Assembly (NCBI GenBank): GCA_964457945.1
Contig: CAYWFX010000008.1
Span: 1 to 64,000 of the forward strand
Direction: 5' to 3'
Source: PHAA01 sp964457945
GTDB lineage: Bacteria > Bacillota > Syntrophomonadia > Syntrophomonadales > Syntrophomonadaceae
Length of the DNA stretch: 64,000 bases
Shown: positions 42,675 to 52,810 of the stretch, piece after piece
How positions within the stretch are numbered: position 1 is the first letter of the stretch
Layout: each line of letters opens with the position of its first letter
Notes under the pieces: model-generated
Told to the model about the DNA's origin: nothing
Database searches by the model: none
The model's input: the letters and a program-made list of their open reading frames with translations, nothing else
Position numbers and translations under genes: made by a program

Positions 42675-44390
42675 TCAAGGCAATTTTTTAACCAGTTTGC
42701 TGGTATAATTCTCTTTAGGTGAATCGAAGATATCGACTACCGAACCATTCTCGATAATTCGTCCCTTATACATTACATACACTCTGTCGGCAATTTTCTG
42801 CGCTAAAGCTAGGTCATGGGTAATATACAACATGGCAAAACCCTTTGAATTCTGCAAACCCTTTAAAAGCCTTAATACATTGGCCTGAGTAGATGGATCC
42901 AGCATAGAGCTGATTTCATCGGCAATCAAAAGCTGGGGTTCCATGATAAGGCTTCTTGCCAGAGCTACCCTTTGTCTTTGTCCTCCGCTTAGCATATAGC
43001 ATTTTCTACCAATAAAATCTTCATCATGGGGAAGCTGAACATCTTTTAATACCTGCTTGACCTTATAAATCCGTTCTTCCCTGCTGCCGAGCTTTAATAT
43101 ATCTAAAGGCTCCCGGACTACTTGAGCAATGGTCAAATGTTCATTAGTCGCCGTGAAGGGATCCTGAAAAACAATTTGTATTCCGTTTTTACGGCATGTC
43201 CCACTATTACCTGCCACCTTAACTCCTTCAAACAGGACTTCACCTTGGTCTGCTTTCAATACTCCGGAAAGGATACTGGCCAGGGTGGTTTTACCTGATC
43301 CTGATTCCCCAATCAACACTACCACTTCGCCTGAACGGATTTCCATACAACAGCCTTCACAAGCCCTGATGATGTTACCTTTAAAAGCAAAGCTTTTATA
43401 TATGTTTTCTCCTTTTAGCATGGTTACAATACCACCACGGTTGCACGCCACTCTTCTTTCAATAGAGACATATTCAAGCTGGGGCAATTTTGTTTGGCAT
43501 TCGAATAACTTTTGATTGCATCTGTCAAAAAAAGGACATCCTCCCGAACTATAATTACCTGCTTCTCCCGCTATTCCCCACAGGTCACGATAAGGATTTA
43601 TCGCCAGCGATGCATTAATCAACCCTCGGGTATAACTGTGCATAGGGGTTTTCAGAACATCCTTGGTCAAACCTTCTTCAACCACGTGACCTGAATACAT
43701 TACAATCACTCTGGAGCTAAGAGTGGCAATGGTCTGCAATTCATGAGATATCACTATCAATGAAAATTTCTTTTCCTTCTGAAGTCTTGCTAAAAGATCT
43801 ATTATTGCTTCCTTGGCAACAGACTCCAGTCCTGTTGTCGGTTCATCCACAATTAAAAGCTCGGGATCGCAGGATAATGCCATGGCAAGCAGTACTCTCT
43901 GACGCATGCCGCCTGATAGTTGATGTGGATAGAAGGTATTCCATACTGGCTCAAGACCTACCATTTCCAGCAGGCGTAAAACCTTTTGGTCAGCTTCTGG
44001 TCTGGTCAGGGGGGTATGTTGAAGTATGCACTCCACTATTTGCTCATGCACCGTCAAGACAGGGTTTAAAACATCCAGGCTGTTCTGAAACACAATAGCG
44101 ATCTTTCCCCAGCGGTAACGGTTCTGTTTATTTTCTGAAAGCAGGTTCAAATCTGAATTTTCATAATAAACTTGACCATCAATGCAGGTTGGTTTCTTTA
44201 GAAGCCCCATAATGGCCATGGCAATAGAGGTTTTTCCGCTCCCTGATTCACCTATGATCCCGATAGTGCTTCCTCTATCCAGGCTGAAGCTGACATTATT
44301 TACAGCCGGAGTTGTTATTTGGTCTACATGGTAGCAAACCGAAAGGTTCTCTACCCTTAGCATCGAATTTTCCATAATGCACCTCTTCAT
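42675..44390 (-). CDS. Fused DppD-DppF-type ABC ATPase (peptide/nickel transporter)
   Basis: 571 residues: two ABC ATPases in one chain. First half: Walker A GESGSGKTS, signature LSGGMRQRV, Walker B LLIVDEPTTGLE. Second half: GESGSGKTT, LSGGQRQRV, LLIADEISSMLD. Between them lies the Cys-rich C-terminal segment of the DppD type (GGCPFFDRCNQKLFECQTKLP). The ATG overlaps the upstream stop (ATGA); an ATG at 44375 is an alternative. Last gene of the importer operon. Confidence 0.9.
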   Translation of the reverse strand: MKRCIMENSMLRVENLSVCYHVDQITTPAVNNVSFSLDRGSTIGIIGESGSGKTSIAMAIMGLLKKPTCIDGQVYYENSDLNLLSENKQNRYRWGKIAIVFQNSLDVLNPVLTVHEQIVECILQHTPLTRPEADQKVLRLLEMVGLEPVWNTFYPHQLSGGMRQRVLLAMALSCDPELLIVDEPTTGLESVAKEAIIDLLARLQKEKKFSLIVISHELQTIATLSSRVIVMYSGHVVEEGLTKDVLKTPMHSYTRGLINASLAINPYRDLWGIAGEAGNYSSGGCPFFDRCNQKLFECQTKLPQLEYVSIERRVACNRGGIVTMLKGENIYKSFAFKGNIIRACEGCCMEIRSGEVVVLIGESGSGKTTLASILSGVLKADQGEVLFEGVKVAGNSGTCRKNGIQIVFQDPFTATNEHLTIAQVVREPLDILKLGSREERIYKVKQVLKDVQLPHDEDFIGRKCYMLSGGQRQRVALARSLIMEPQLLIADEISSMLDPSTQANVLRLLKGLQNSKGFAMLYITHDLALAQKIADRVYVMYKGRIIENGSVVDIFDSPKENYTSKLVKKLP

Positions 44391-45235
44391 GCTTTTGAAT
44401 CGACGATTTTTTCGATGTCCCTACTGATGAATGCGATAGCAGCCACTAAAAATGTAATTGCAACTATGGGACTGACCACCCACCATTTCCAATAGTCGGT
44501 AAAGTATATCCCTCTGAAATTGATAGCATGGTTTAAAATCAAGCCCCAGCTTTTTGACGTGGGGTCTCCTAGCCCTAAAAAGGCTAAGCCTGCTTCTGCC
44601 ACGATAGCCTTACTTACCAGCCGGATTACACTTACCATGACAAGAGGCAGTATGTTGGGAAGGAAATGTTTCAGGGTCAAATGCCAGAAGCCGGCTCCAT
44701 AACTTTTGGCTACGGTAACATAGTTTTCCTGTTTTACAGAGAGAATTTTTGACCGGACAATTCTGGCGGGGACAGTCCATGAAAATAGTGCTAGTACAAT
44801 GATAATATTTTTCAAGCTTGGCCCGAAAAAAGCTCCTAATACAATCATCATGGGAAAATCAGGCAGGGCAATCATCATGTCGGTGATACGCATTATAAAT
44901 TTATCCGTTAGGCCCCCAATGTATCCCGAAAATATGCCTATTATACTTCCGCCCATGCCGGCCAGCAAGGCGGTACCAAATCCCACGATAATACTGATTC
45001 TGGCGCCATAACCAAGCTGTGCCCATAAATCAATCCCCAAATCATCAGTGCCTAGCCAGTGTGCTTGACTGGGGGGAGCCAGGGCGATCCCGGAAGGTAT
45101 GTCATAAGGATGCAAGGTCAAATAGTTCGAAAAGACCCCGACAACTAGGACCATAAAAACGACCCCTAAACCCAGTTTGCCAACACTTGAAAATTCCCTT
45201 ATTATTTGCATCATATTTTTAATTATTTCATTCAA
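44387..45235 (-). CDS. DppC/NikC-type ABC permease
   Basis: 282 residues with six hydrophobic segments. N-terminal HWLGTDDLGIDLWAQLGYGARISI is the DppC signature, and AKSYGAGFWHLTLKHFLPNILP is the ATPase-coupling loop. Both neighbours overlap by four bases. Confidence 0.9.
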   Translation of the reverse strand: MNEIIKNMMQIIREFSSVGKLGLGVVFMVLVVGVFSNYLTLHPYDIPSGIALAPPSQAHWLGTDDLGIDLWAQLGYGARISIIVGFGTALLAGMGGSIIGIFSGYIGGLTDKFIMRITDMMIALPDFPMMIVLGAFFGPSLKNIIIVLALFSWTVPARIVRSKILSVKQENYVTVAKSYGAGFWHLTLKHFLPNILPLVMVSVIRLVSKAIVAEAGLAFLGLGDPTSKSWGLILNHAINFRGIYFTDYWKWWVVSPIVAITFLVAAIAFISRDIEKIVDSKA

Positions 45236-46209
45236 CTCACCCTCGGGTCCATTTTCCTATATATGACATCAGCGAGTAGGTTCATAGTCAGCACTGTAAA
45301 TGCTACAAATAGAAATATTCCCTGGATCAATACATAATCCCTAACTAGAACTGCTTCCTTCATTAAAAGTCCTAGTCCCGGATATTTAAAAACATTCTCT
45401 ACCAGTATTGCTCCTCCGAACACCGCGCCCAGGGATAAAAATACCCTGGTTACAATTGGCAGCATGGAATTTTTCAGAGCATGGCGGAATATGATACGTG
45501 CCTTGCTCAATCCCTTAGCGCGGGCAGTTCGCATATAATCCTTGGAAAGCACTGATATCATACTGTTACGTGACAGGAGGTAGAAATCTCCCAACCTGAC
45601 AATAGATAAGGTCAATACCGGTAAAACAGCATGATGGATAATGTCAGCTGCCTTATCAGCCAAGCTATTATAGTTGGCAAATACACTCATACCGCCGGAT
45701 AACGGAAACAGCTCCATTTTTGCAGCAAGAATAAAAAGGAACAATATACCTATTAAAAATGCAGGTATTTCAGATATAGCAATCATGATAGAGTAGAGTA
45801 GCTTATCCAACAGCCCGTTTCGATGCCAGGCTGACCAGCTTCCCAATATCGTACCAATCAGACAGCTTATACCAATAGCTAGAACAACAATGCAAATGGT
45901 CCAGAGCATTCTTTTGCAAAGAATGCTTATAACACTGTCATTATAGTAAATGCTGTAACCGATGTTGCCTGTTGTTAGATTGCTAATATAGTCGGTATAC
46001 TGTACCAGCAATGGTTTGTCTAAGCCATAATAAGCTTTATATTTGTCTATTTGCTCCTCAGAGTAGTTTATGCTAATCTGGCCTTCAGATGCCGATAAAA
46101 AAGTAAACGGGTCCCCAGGCATAAGCCTGGGGATGAAAAAGTTCAATGTTATAATGACGAAAAATGTTATGAAATACTCGAAGGTTTTTTTCGGAAATCC
46201 TGCCCCCAT
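45232..46209 (-). CDS. DppB/NikB-type ABC permease
   Basis: 325 residues with six hydrophobic segments. N-terminal PRLMPGDPF and the coupling loop MRTARAKGLSKARIIFRHALKNSMLPIVT identify the DppB half. Coupled to the DppC-type gene, and 4 nt after the binding-protein gene. Confidence 0.9.
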   Translation of the reverse strand: MGAGFPKKTFEYFITFFVIITLNFFIPRLMPGDPFTFLSASEGQISINYSEEQIDKYKAYYGLDKPLLVQYTDYISNLTTGNIGYSIYYNDSVISILCKRMLWTICIVVLAIGISCLIGTILGSWSAWHRNGLLDKLLYSIMIAISEIPAFLIGILFLFILAAKMELFPLSGGMSVFANYNSLADKAADIIHHAVLPVLTLSIVRLGDFYLLSRNSMISVLSKDYMRTARAKGLSKARIIFRHALKNSMLPIVTRVFLSLGAVFGGAILVENVFKYPGLGLLMKEAVLVRDYVLIQGIFLFVAFTVLTMNLLADVIYRKMDPRVS

Positions 46210-46213
46210 TAAC

Positions 46214-47791
46214 TTACTTCATATCCAGGTAAGACAGCTTATTGTGGGTTACTTCATGATGGTCAAACATATACTTCCAGCCATCGAATTTCCCCGGTTT
46301 AAAAACAATGTATCCGGTGGTATTATAAAGTGGGATTTGAGGAATTTCTTCGGCAATAAGCTCTTGAAGTTTATAGATAAGGTCTTTTCTTTTTACCGAA
46401 TCCATTTCCAGCACTTGGAGTTTGCATAGCTCGCTTATCTTCTGATTGCTGAATCCAGGTATTGCATCCGCAGAAGGGCTTTGAGTGGAGGTCTGCTCTT
46501 GCCCATAAATTGGCCTCAATAGGTCTGGATCGCCACCCCATCCGCCATGGCCATTTAAAACAAGCTCATAATCTCGCTTCTTAATGGCGGCATCCCTAGT
46601 TTTGGTGTCCGCAGTTGTAATGCTCAACTCAATTCCAACCTTGGCAAGGTTTATCTTTAAAAGTTCCGCTATTCTTACTTCATCGTTAGAATTACCGGTC
46701 AATAGCTTGAAAGAAAGCTGGTTTCCCTTTAGCAGTTGTTGAGCTTTTTCAACATTTAATTTATAGTTTTTCACATTGGGATTGTAGTAGATATGGCCTA
46801 CGGGCAAATATCCAGCACTTCCAGGTACAGCTGCATTCCTGGCTACCTTTTCCACGAGCTCATTTTTATCTATTGCGTAGGCAAAAGCCTGGCGAATTTC
46901 CTTTTCCTTCAATTCCGGCCGTTTTTCCAGGTTGAATATCAGGCGGTAACCCCAAAATGCTGGATTCTTAATGATTTTATATTCCTTATTGTTTTCATAT
47001 CTCGAAAGAATGTCCGGAGTAATCCCGGTTAGATCAATTTCTCCCTTGTCAAAGGCGAGTACGGTGTCACTAACAGGAACAAACTGTAAGGTATTGACGT
47101 TAGGCTTCGGTCCCCAGAAGTCCTGAAATGCTACATATTTATAGGCACCCTGATCCTTGCTGTAATCCTTAAGCACAAAGGGTCCTGTCCCTATTACTGC
47201 TTCCGGCGTATTGAACTTTAGGGGATCATCTACCTTCTCCCAAATATGCTTGGGAATAATCCTGGTGTTGCCTATTTTCCCCAGAATAATTGCCAGAGGT
47301 TTCTCTACCTTGATAAGTACCGTTTTTGAATCCACCGCTTCCACCGACTGTATAAAGTTTTTACCGTCTACTGTCAGGTCATTAGATACAGGAGGATGTT
47401 TAGCAAAATACTCGAAGGAGAATTTTACATCCTCCGCGGTCATTGGCTTTCCGTCATGCCATTTCACATTGTCTTGGAGAGTAAATCTATATTCCAGCCC
47501 ATCCTTGGAAATTTCCCATTTTGATGCCAGCCACGGGATATAGTCTTTTTCTCCTCTTTCCAGTAAACTGTCGAATATTAAAGTCATTTTGAATACCCCT
47601 GGACCTCTGGAATAGTGACTGAATGGGGTTGGATATCCCCAGTCTCCTCCCTCCAGATTAATAACTACGGGGCTGTTGGCATTGACTTCCTTTTTCGCTG
47701 CCTTTTCAGAATTGCTGCATCCTACAATCCCGGTCAGGGTAACAAGTACCATCACTATCAAAGAGGCAATCTTTAAAATTCTCCTAAACAT
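46214..47791 (-). CDS. Family 5 solute-binding lipoprotein (peptide/nickel type)
   Basis: 525 residues. The lipobox IVGC is near residue 25. Family 5 motifs include KWHDGKPMTAEDVKFSFEYF, GTGPFVL and the RQAFAYAIDKNELV region. It binds an oligopeptide or metal-chelate outside the membrane. The clustering with a methyltransferase and an FmdE-like protein suggests a metal-chelate ligand, but this is inference. Confidence 0.9.
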   Translation of the reverse strand: MFRRILKIASLIVMVLVTLTGIVGCSNSEKAAKKEVNANSPVVINLEGGDWGYPTPFSHYSRGPGVFKMTLIFDSLLERGEKDYIPWLASKWEISKDGLEYRFTLQDNVKWHDGKPMTAEDVKFSFEYFAKHPPVSNDLTVDGKNFIQSVEAVDSKTVLIKVEKPLAIILGKIGNTRIIPKHIWEKVDDPLKFNTPEAVIGTGPFVLKDYSKDQGAYKYVAFQDFWGPKPNVNTLQFVPVSDTVLAFDKGEIDLTGITPDILSRYENNKEYKIIKNPAFWGYRLIFNLEKRPELKEKEIRQAFAYAIDKNELVEKVARNAAVPGSAGYLPVGHIYYNPNVKNYKLNVEKAQQLLKGNQLSFKLLTGNSNDEVRIAELLKINLAKVGIELSITTADTKTRDAAIKKRDYELVLNGHGGWGGDPDLLRPIYGQEQTSTQSPSADAIPGFSNQKISELCKLQVLEMDSVKRKDLIYKLQELIAEEIPQIPLYNTTGYIVFKPGKFDGWKYMFDHHEVTHNKLSYLDMK

Positions 47792-47810
47792 AGGTTAGTC
47801 TCCTGTCTCT

Positions 47811-48632
47811 CTAAATTTTCCAATACATCCATGCTATTTTCGCATTAGTTTTTTCTTTGATCATGCCGTCTTCGGCTATATGATTAAGATAATCCACCAT
47901 GGAAGCCCTTTGCTCAGGACTTAAAGGCTGGGTCATTTCAAAATGGGAGCTATACATTTCTACAGTTTTGTCCAGAGTATAAGTATTTTCCCATTCTGTA
48001 TCAAAAGGGCTAATTTCGGGATAAAAGCCCATCAGTCGTAATATATTGAAACTGCAGTAGATTGTCTTACTGAAATCCCTTTTCGCATCTTGCCAGTTGA
48101 TAAGGTTACCTAAATAATCTTTGACAGAATCTGTCCGCTTAACAAAGGTACTTAAAAAACAGTAGCTTTTGCTGGCATTTACCATTTTCTCGAGGGTGTT
48201 TTTGCTGTTTATGGCCGGACTCATAGAAGCAAATACCAGGTCAAAATTTTTTTCCCAAGCCAAAGTTTTAAGATCAGCCTCTTCCCAGTCCAAGGTCTCA
48301 AACGATACATTGGCAAGGCATTCTTTGGCGGCATTTTCTTTGGCAAAGCTAATCATTCTGGGAGAAATATCAATACCGGTAATACTTTTGGCATGTTTGC
48401 CAAACTCAATAGAATACTTTCCCGGCCCACAGCCTATATCCAAAACATTGCTATCATTGGTTAACATTCCTCTGGAAATGAATAATGCCATAATATCATG
48501 TAAACGCTGGTCGCCCTTGCCCTGGTATAATCTTTGATTAAATTCCTCCGCTCTACTGTCCCAATAGATTTGACTTGCGGACTTATCGATCTTTTTCCTG
48601 CTCCATAATTCTTCGAAATGGTTCATATCCAT
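47811..48632 (-). CDS. SAM-dependent methyltransferase (class I)
   Basis: 273 residues. Motif I is VLDIGCGPGKYSIEFG, followed by ITGIDISPRMI; later motifs LVFASMSPAI are recognisable. The target is unknown. It lies 3 nt after the FmdE-like gene and 19 nt before the importer's binding-protein gene, so it belongs to the same operon. Confidence 0.85.
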   Translation of the reverse strand: MDMNHFEELWSRKKIDKSASQIYWDSRAEEFNQRLYQGKGDQRLHDIMALFISRGMLTNDSNVLDIGCGPGKYSIEFGKHAKSITGIDISPRMISFAKENAAKECLANVSFETLDWEEADLKTLAWEKNFDLVFASMSPAINSKNTLEKMVNASKSYCFLSTFVKRTDSVKDYLGNLINWQDAKRDFSKTIYCSFNILRLMGFYPEISPFDTEWENTYTLDKTVEMYSSHFEMTQPLSPEQRASMVDYLNHIAEDGMIKEKTNAKIAWMYWKI

Positions 48633-48635
48633 CGC

Positions 48636-49160
48636 TTACCAGCCCCTGGAATAGTCATGGAAGCAGTCAAGACATAGTTTTTTACCGTCATTGATTCTTA
48701 TTTTGTGTTCCGGTGCTCCTTCACCACAAATTTCACAGACGATAGTAGTAAATATTCTTGCTTTTTCAGGCAGTTCAAGGCTGGTTTTTTTGAAATCGAA
48801 TACTTCATCAGCGGGCGAGTTTAGTATATATGCCTGACGCTCTTCCCGTCCCATGTCGCCTTGGAGCGGTTTTGTAATCATGCGCAGACTCTCCCCGTTA
48901 GAGCGGTTGAAAAAGCTGAAAGCCATTTTCCCGGTACCTTTATATAGAAGGTTTCCTTTTCCAAAGCTACAGCCTGTAATGACTTGTATTGCATCTACAC
49001 CGCAGGCGTCGTTTTCAGTGACACAAACAATTTCCTCATCAGGCGAAAAATTTACCCCCATCTTTTCCATTGCTGCTTCACAGGCCTTGAAACCAATGGC
49101 TAGACCCGGACACTCATGTCCGTGAAATGCTACTGCTTTGTCCCATAATTCTTTATCCAT
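48636..49160 (-). CDS. FmdE-like protein with C-terminal zinc finger
   Basis: 174 residues from the ATG at 49160, preceded by AAGGAGG. The FmdE domain is marked by FHGHECPGLAIGFKA at the N-terminus and CVTENDACGVDAIQVITGCSFGKGNL. A four-Cys zinc ribbon, CEICGEGAPEHKIRINDGKKLCLDC, follows. Despite its name, FmdE is not limited to formylmethanofuran dehydrogenase and often sits beside metal or molybdenum transport genes. It heads the importer operon. Confidence 0.88.
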   Translation of the reverse strand: MDKELWDKAVAFHGHECPGLAIGFKACEAAMEKMGVNFSPDEEIVCVTENDACGVDAIQVITGCSFGKGNLLYKGTGKMAFSFFNRSNGESLRMITKPLQGDMGREERQAYILNSPADEVFDFKKTSLELPEKARIFTTIVCEICGEGAPEHKIRINDGKKLCLDCFHDYSRGW

Positions 49161-49346
49161 TTCATCCTCCTTACGAAAATAAAAAAACCACAAAAAGAGC
49201 CGTTTCGTACAGCACCCCTTCATGGTTTAGCTTTTCGAGTTTATTTATGATATTGACAACTAAATAAATTAATGAAATTCAAAGCCTTCATGGCTTTATT
49301 ATCCAAAAATAGAATATCATATTATAAAAGACAAATCAATTTTCAC

Positions 49347-50093
49347 TTATCTGTTAAGAGATTTCATCTGCTGGTAAAGTTTGTCGGTTTCTGATGGTTC
49401 AGAAAAATTTATGAGTACCGGATTGGAATGGTCCTTTAGGGTTATGATAAGTACCGGCCCATGAGCCGAGCGCAGGAAAAGCCTGGCACTACCCATTCCC
49501 TCCACCATAAAATGCCCTTTGAGGATTGGCCCCATACCAAGACCATTGGTTTTCATGCCTACCGGCGGTAATTCTGTTTGCAGACGGATGTCATCAATTT
49601 CTGAGTAGTTGATGTTGAAACCGTAAGCCCCGGTGATTTTAAGTTGACTCGCTTCCAGGTTGAACTGTGTCGGCAGGGCATTCCAAGTAACCACCCCAGC
49701 GACTGCAATTGTGATAATAGCTCCGGCCCACAGGCCGATTTTTTGGGTTCGGGCTGACTGAGGGGCAGCCATCGAAGTCGGAGGATTAAAACGCTGCGCT
49801 CGGATTAACATAACAATAATAATCACCACAAACAATGCCCAGGATATATCTTCTCCCCATATGAAGCCAGCTTTTTTGCTCAGGTATCCAGCCAGAATAA
49901 TTCCTGCTAAAAAATACAGATAATTGCCCATAAAGGCCCCTACACCTTTTTCCGACATGTATTTTTGTTCAGCGGGGGAAGCGGTATTATAACCGGCGAT
50001 CATACCTTCGCCGCCCAGATATTTGATCACAGTCGCCAGTCCCGCCAACAGAAAAACAATAAATAGAGTAATATATATATCCACCAGAAACAC
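49347..50093 (-). CDS. Membrane protein, DUF3784 type with C-terminal PH-like domain
   Basis: 248 residues. Two segments flanking GYNTASPAEQKYMSEKGVGAFMGNYL, a DUF3784 signature; two more segments follow, then a beta-rich domain (residues about 145-245, LEASQLKITGAYGFNINYSEI...) resembling a bacterial PH domain. Such proteins are often found beside SdpI-type immunity genes, as here. Confidence 0.78.
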   Translation of the reverse strand: MFLVDIYITLFIVFLLAGLATVIKYLGGEGMIAGYNTASPAEQKYMSEKGVGAFMGNYLYFLAGIILAGYLSKKAGFIWGEDISWALFVVIIIVMLIRAQRFNPPTSMAAPQSARTQKIGLWAGAIITIAVAGVVTWNALPTQFNLEASQLKITGAYGFNINYSEIDDIRLQTELPPVGMKTNGLGMGPILKGHFMVEGMGSARLFLRSAHGPVLIITLKDHSNPVLINFSEPSETDKLYQQMKSLNR

Positions 50094-50191
50094 CTCTAGC
50101 TATTAAAAATCAACTTTCACACTTGAATAAGTATAAGCATCATGATTGCCAGCTTGGCAATACTACTATTATTTCAATTGCAAAAGGCTGG

Positions 50192-50626
50192 TTATTTTAA
50201 TTTAGGTGAAGCGCTAAATAATCCCGATACCAGCATTTTCCCGTCTTGTTCTGAAAACACAACAGTGAATTGAACGGGGTTCTTTTCCAAAGAAAATGTT
50301 ACATTATAGAATGCCCGGGTATATTGTTGGGCTTTATCGGTTCCGGTAAATATTGATGATTGGTATTCACCCAGATTTGTTTTAACCTTGGAGGCAAAAT
50401 CCTTGAATTTATCCTCATTCATGGCTTGTTTCATGGGCCCATCGAAGTCTTCAGAGAATTTGCCATAATTGCCTGCATTAACAGCTGTCATCATCTTTTG
50501 AAATTCTGGATCCGAATATTTACTTACCACATTGGGGTCAGGTTTTTCTGTTTTCTGACAGCTTGCCATTAAAGTACCAACTAGCAGAATTAAAACCACT
50601 ATAACTATTTTATTTGTCTTCCTCAC
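50192..50626 (-). CDS. DUF3887-type lipoprotein
   Basis: 144 residues. Lipobox MASC near residue 22; a DUF3887 fold with DPEFQKMMTAVNAGNYGKFSEDF and the C-terminal FSEQDGKMLVSG. Function unknown. The start lies 17 bases inside the end of the protease gene, so the two are cotranscribed. Confidence 0.8.
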   Translation of the reverse strand: MRKTNKIVIVVLILLVGTLMASCQKTEKPDPNVVSKYSDPEFQKMMTAVNAGNYGKFSEDFDGPMKQAMNEDKFKDFASKVKTNLGEYQSSIFTGTDKAQQYTRAFYNVTFSLEKNPVQFTVVFSEQDGKMLVSGLFSASPKLK

Positions 50627-51767
50627 CCAGATTTACCTCCTCTGCTTTTTCAATTAACTCCCGGGGTGGATTTGGCATGAAACCATCCGCTGGTTCTTGC
50701 TCCCACTTTCCATACCATAATATTATGAATGCAAAAATACTTGTGAATATTATACCATATATTCCCATGCCAAAGGAGAGCAGAATATCATTAGGCATGC
50801 AGAGATAATACATAGCTGATGGAAGAACGGTATTGGTAATCAGGTGCAAAAGAGCGGCTATCCATACGCTTCCAGTCTTGAAAACCGCATAACTGAATAT
50901 AATTCCAGTGGTAATACAGAACAGTACCATGGTTATGATGCCAGCCACAGGATGACCGGGATAATTATACCCTGAGGCGATAACTGGGGCATGCCATAAT
51001 CCCCAGATCACACCGATCAGGAGCACCCCTTTTTTTATCCCCCAAAGTGGGATAAGTCTATCCTGAAGATAAACCCTCCACCCGAATTCCTCGCCAAAGA
51101 AATAGACCCAGGTGGTGCTTATACCGTTTATTATTCCTGCCAATAGCATAGTTGAAAAAGTTGCGATGTCAGCTGTAAGTGCCGGGTTATTCAGATTGAA
51201 TAAATAATTCAATAGAACATTCCCAATTAATAATAATGAATAGAGCAGCGGGATAATTAGATAATTAATCTTGTGATGACCCCAAGACAGCTTCAAGGTC
51301 TTTAACTGTTCACGGGGGGATTTTTTAATATTTAGGATAATCAGCAGTATCAATCCCAGCATGCCCAGAATAGCTGGGATAATCTGCGACAAACCTACTT
51401 CCACACTGGAGCCATAGGCGGGATTGTTGGAAGGCATGGTAATTGAGTGATCAATAAATAGGAAGACTAGGGAGAATAAAAAAAAGAGCATAAAATACCC
51501 GAGGAACCATTTATTCGCATGGGCTAATCTTTCATCTTTGAATATGAACATGCTAATTATTGCGGATGCTGCAGGCAATAACATCTGCGTTCCCAAAAGA
51601 ATGCCCCACCTGCTGCCAGCTGTCCCTGAAGCAATAGGTCCATAAACAGCCATCCCGATAAAATTCATAGTATAAGTAAGAACAAATGTGATTGCCAGGA
51701 ACACAAATACCTGCTTTTTAAAGGACTCTAATTCAACTTGCCTATCGGAGTCGATTAAGTTATGCAT
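50610..51767 (-). CDS. CPBP-family intramembrane metalloprotease
   Basis: 385 residues, at least eight membrane segments. The catalytic motif is FFGEEFGWRVYLQ (EExxxR) and the second motif is WGLWHAPVI, both of the Abi/CAAX-protease family. Members take part in bacteriocin maturation or self-immunity. It sits between SdpI and a lipoprotein gene, which suggests such a role. Confidence 0.88.
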   Translation of the reverse strand: MHNLIDSDRQVELESFKKQVFVFLAITFVLTYTMNFIGMAVYGPIASGTAGSRWGILLGTQMLLPAASAIISMFIFKDERLAHANKWFLGYFMLFFLFSLVFLFIDHSITMPSNNPAYGSSVEVGLSQIIPAILGMLGLILLIILNIKKSPREQLKTLKLSWGHHKINYLIIPLLYSLLLIGNVLLNYLFNLNNPALTADIATFSTMLLAGIINGISTTWVYFFGEEFGWRVYLQDRLIPLWGIKKGVLLIGVIWGLWHAPVIASGYNYPGHPVAGIITMVLFCITTGIIFSYAVFKTGSVWIAALLHLITNTVLPSAMYYLCMPNDILLSFGMGIYGIIFTSIFAFIILWYGKWEQEPADGFMPNPPRELIEKAEEVNLGEEDK

Positions 51768-51876
51768 TGAAAAGCCTCCCTCATTAATGCACTTGGTATG
51801 GCAATGGCATTACGCGGTTAGTATTCCAGTCGACCATGATTCTTTCTCGTAACAACTAGGGTTAATCAGATTTACA

Positions 51877-52524
51877 TTAAGCTTTCTTCCTGTAGCTTAA
51901 ATACGAGTAGATCATAGGCTCAAATGATGCTATCAGAATTAAGATGAAATATATGGCAGCACTTATAGTTCCGGGTATAAACGCCAGCACAACAAGTGCT
52001 AACCCAGTTGCAAACCATACATATCCGCCATGCCGGTGAGATCTTAACCAGACCGACTCATTGGCTATAGTCCAGGGAGTCTTAATTCCTACAAAATAAT
52101 TATGCTTCAACTTGGGTAGAAGATTACCAATAACAATGAACATGATTCCAACCATCAGCTTAATAACCATATCAACCCTGATAAAATCTGCCCCCAGGCT
52201 TATGCTCAGTGTGATAAACTGGATGACTGCGAAAAATAGCAGCATGAAAATTTTTATAAACTGATATTGAGATTTGAACTTATCATAGTTTTCCCTTTTG
52301 GGATCGAACTTTGGTAGTATGCCCATGAAGAACACAATCATCAATCCAATAACAGGTGCGGCAAAGGCGTAAGGAAACTTGGGGTAATAGGCGTCAATCT
52401 GCCCGTTAACATTCCAGTGCATCGGAATTAAATCCGGAAGCCGGTTAAATACAACCACGGTTATCAGCAAGGGAATAATTGCTATGACCAGCATTATTCG
52501 CATCATGCTTTTTTCATTTTTCAT
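51877..52524 (-). CDS. sdpI: SdpI-family membrane protein
   Basis: 215 residues, with six hydrophobic segments. N-terminal LPDLIPMHWNVNGQIDAYYPKF (DUF1648 part) and later FVGIKTPWTIANESVWLRSHR (SdpI signature). In Bacillus SdpI confers immunity to the SdpC toxin and sequesters SdpR at the membrane. It overlaps the sdpR-like gene by 11 bases. Confidence 0.88.
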   Translation of the reverse strand: MKNEKSMMRIMLVIAIIPLLITVVVFNRLPDLIPMHWNVNGQIDAYYPKFPYAFAAPVIGLMIVFFMGILPKFDPKRENYDKFKSQYQFIKIFMLLFFAVIQFITLSISLGADFIRVDMVIKLMVGIMFIVIGNLLPKLKHNYFVGIKTPWTIANESVWLRSHRHGGYVWFATGLALVVLAFIPGTISAAIYFILILIASFEPMIYSYLSYRKKA

Positions 52525-52792
52525 TATCTTCTGCTCCTTTCAGTTCCATGAACCAGGTCATTATTTCTTCAATAACCGAGGTGTTCAGCTCATAAATAAT
52601 GTATTTGCCTTCTCTACGATCGGAGATCAATCCTGCTTCTTTTAGTACCGACAAATGATGTGATACGGTAGCCTGCGTCATCGAAAACTTGGCGGCAATA
52701 TCTCCTGCTGACATATCGCCTCCCTTTAATAGGTTCAATATTTCTCTGCGGGTCTTGTCTGACAGGGCTTTAAAGGATTCCTGAAAGCCCAT
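52514..52792 (-). CDS. sdpR: ArsR-type repressor, SdpR-like
   Basis: 92 residues from the ATG at 52792. Winged helix-turn-helix: ALSDKTRREILNLLKGGDMSAGDIAAKFSMTQATVSHHLSVLKEAGLI. It lacks metal-binding Cys. A strong promoter and palindromic operator lie just upstream, so autoregulation is likely. No sdpABC toxin genes are seen in the window. Confidence 0.88.
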   Translation of the reverse strand: MGFQESFKALSDKTRREILNLLKGGDMSAGDIAAKFSMTQATVSHHLSVLKEAGLISDRREGKYIIYELNTSVIEEIMTWFMELKGAEDNEK

Positions 52793-52810
52793 TTCTTCAC
52801 CACACTTTAC

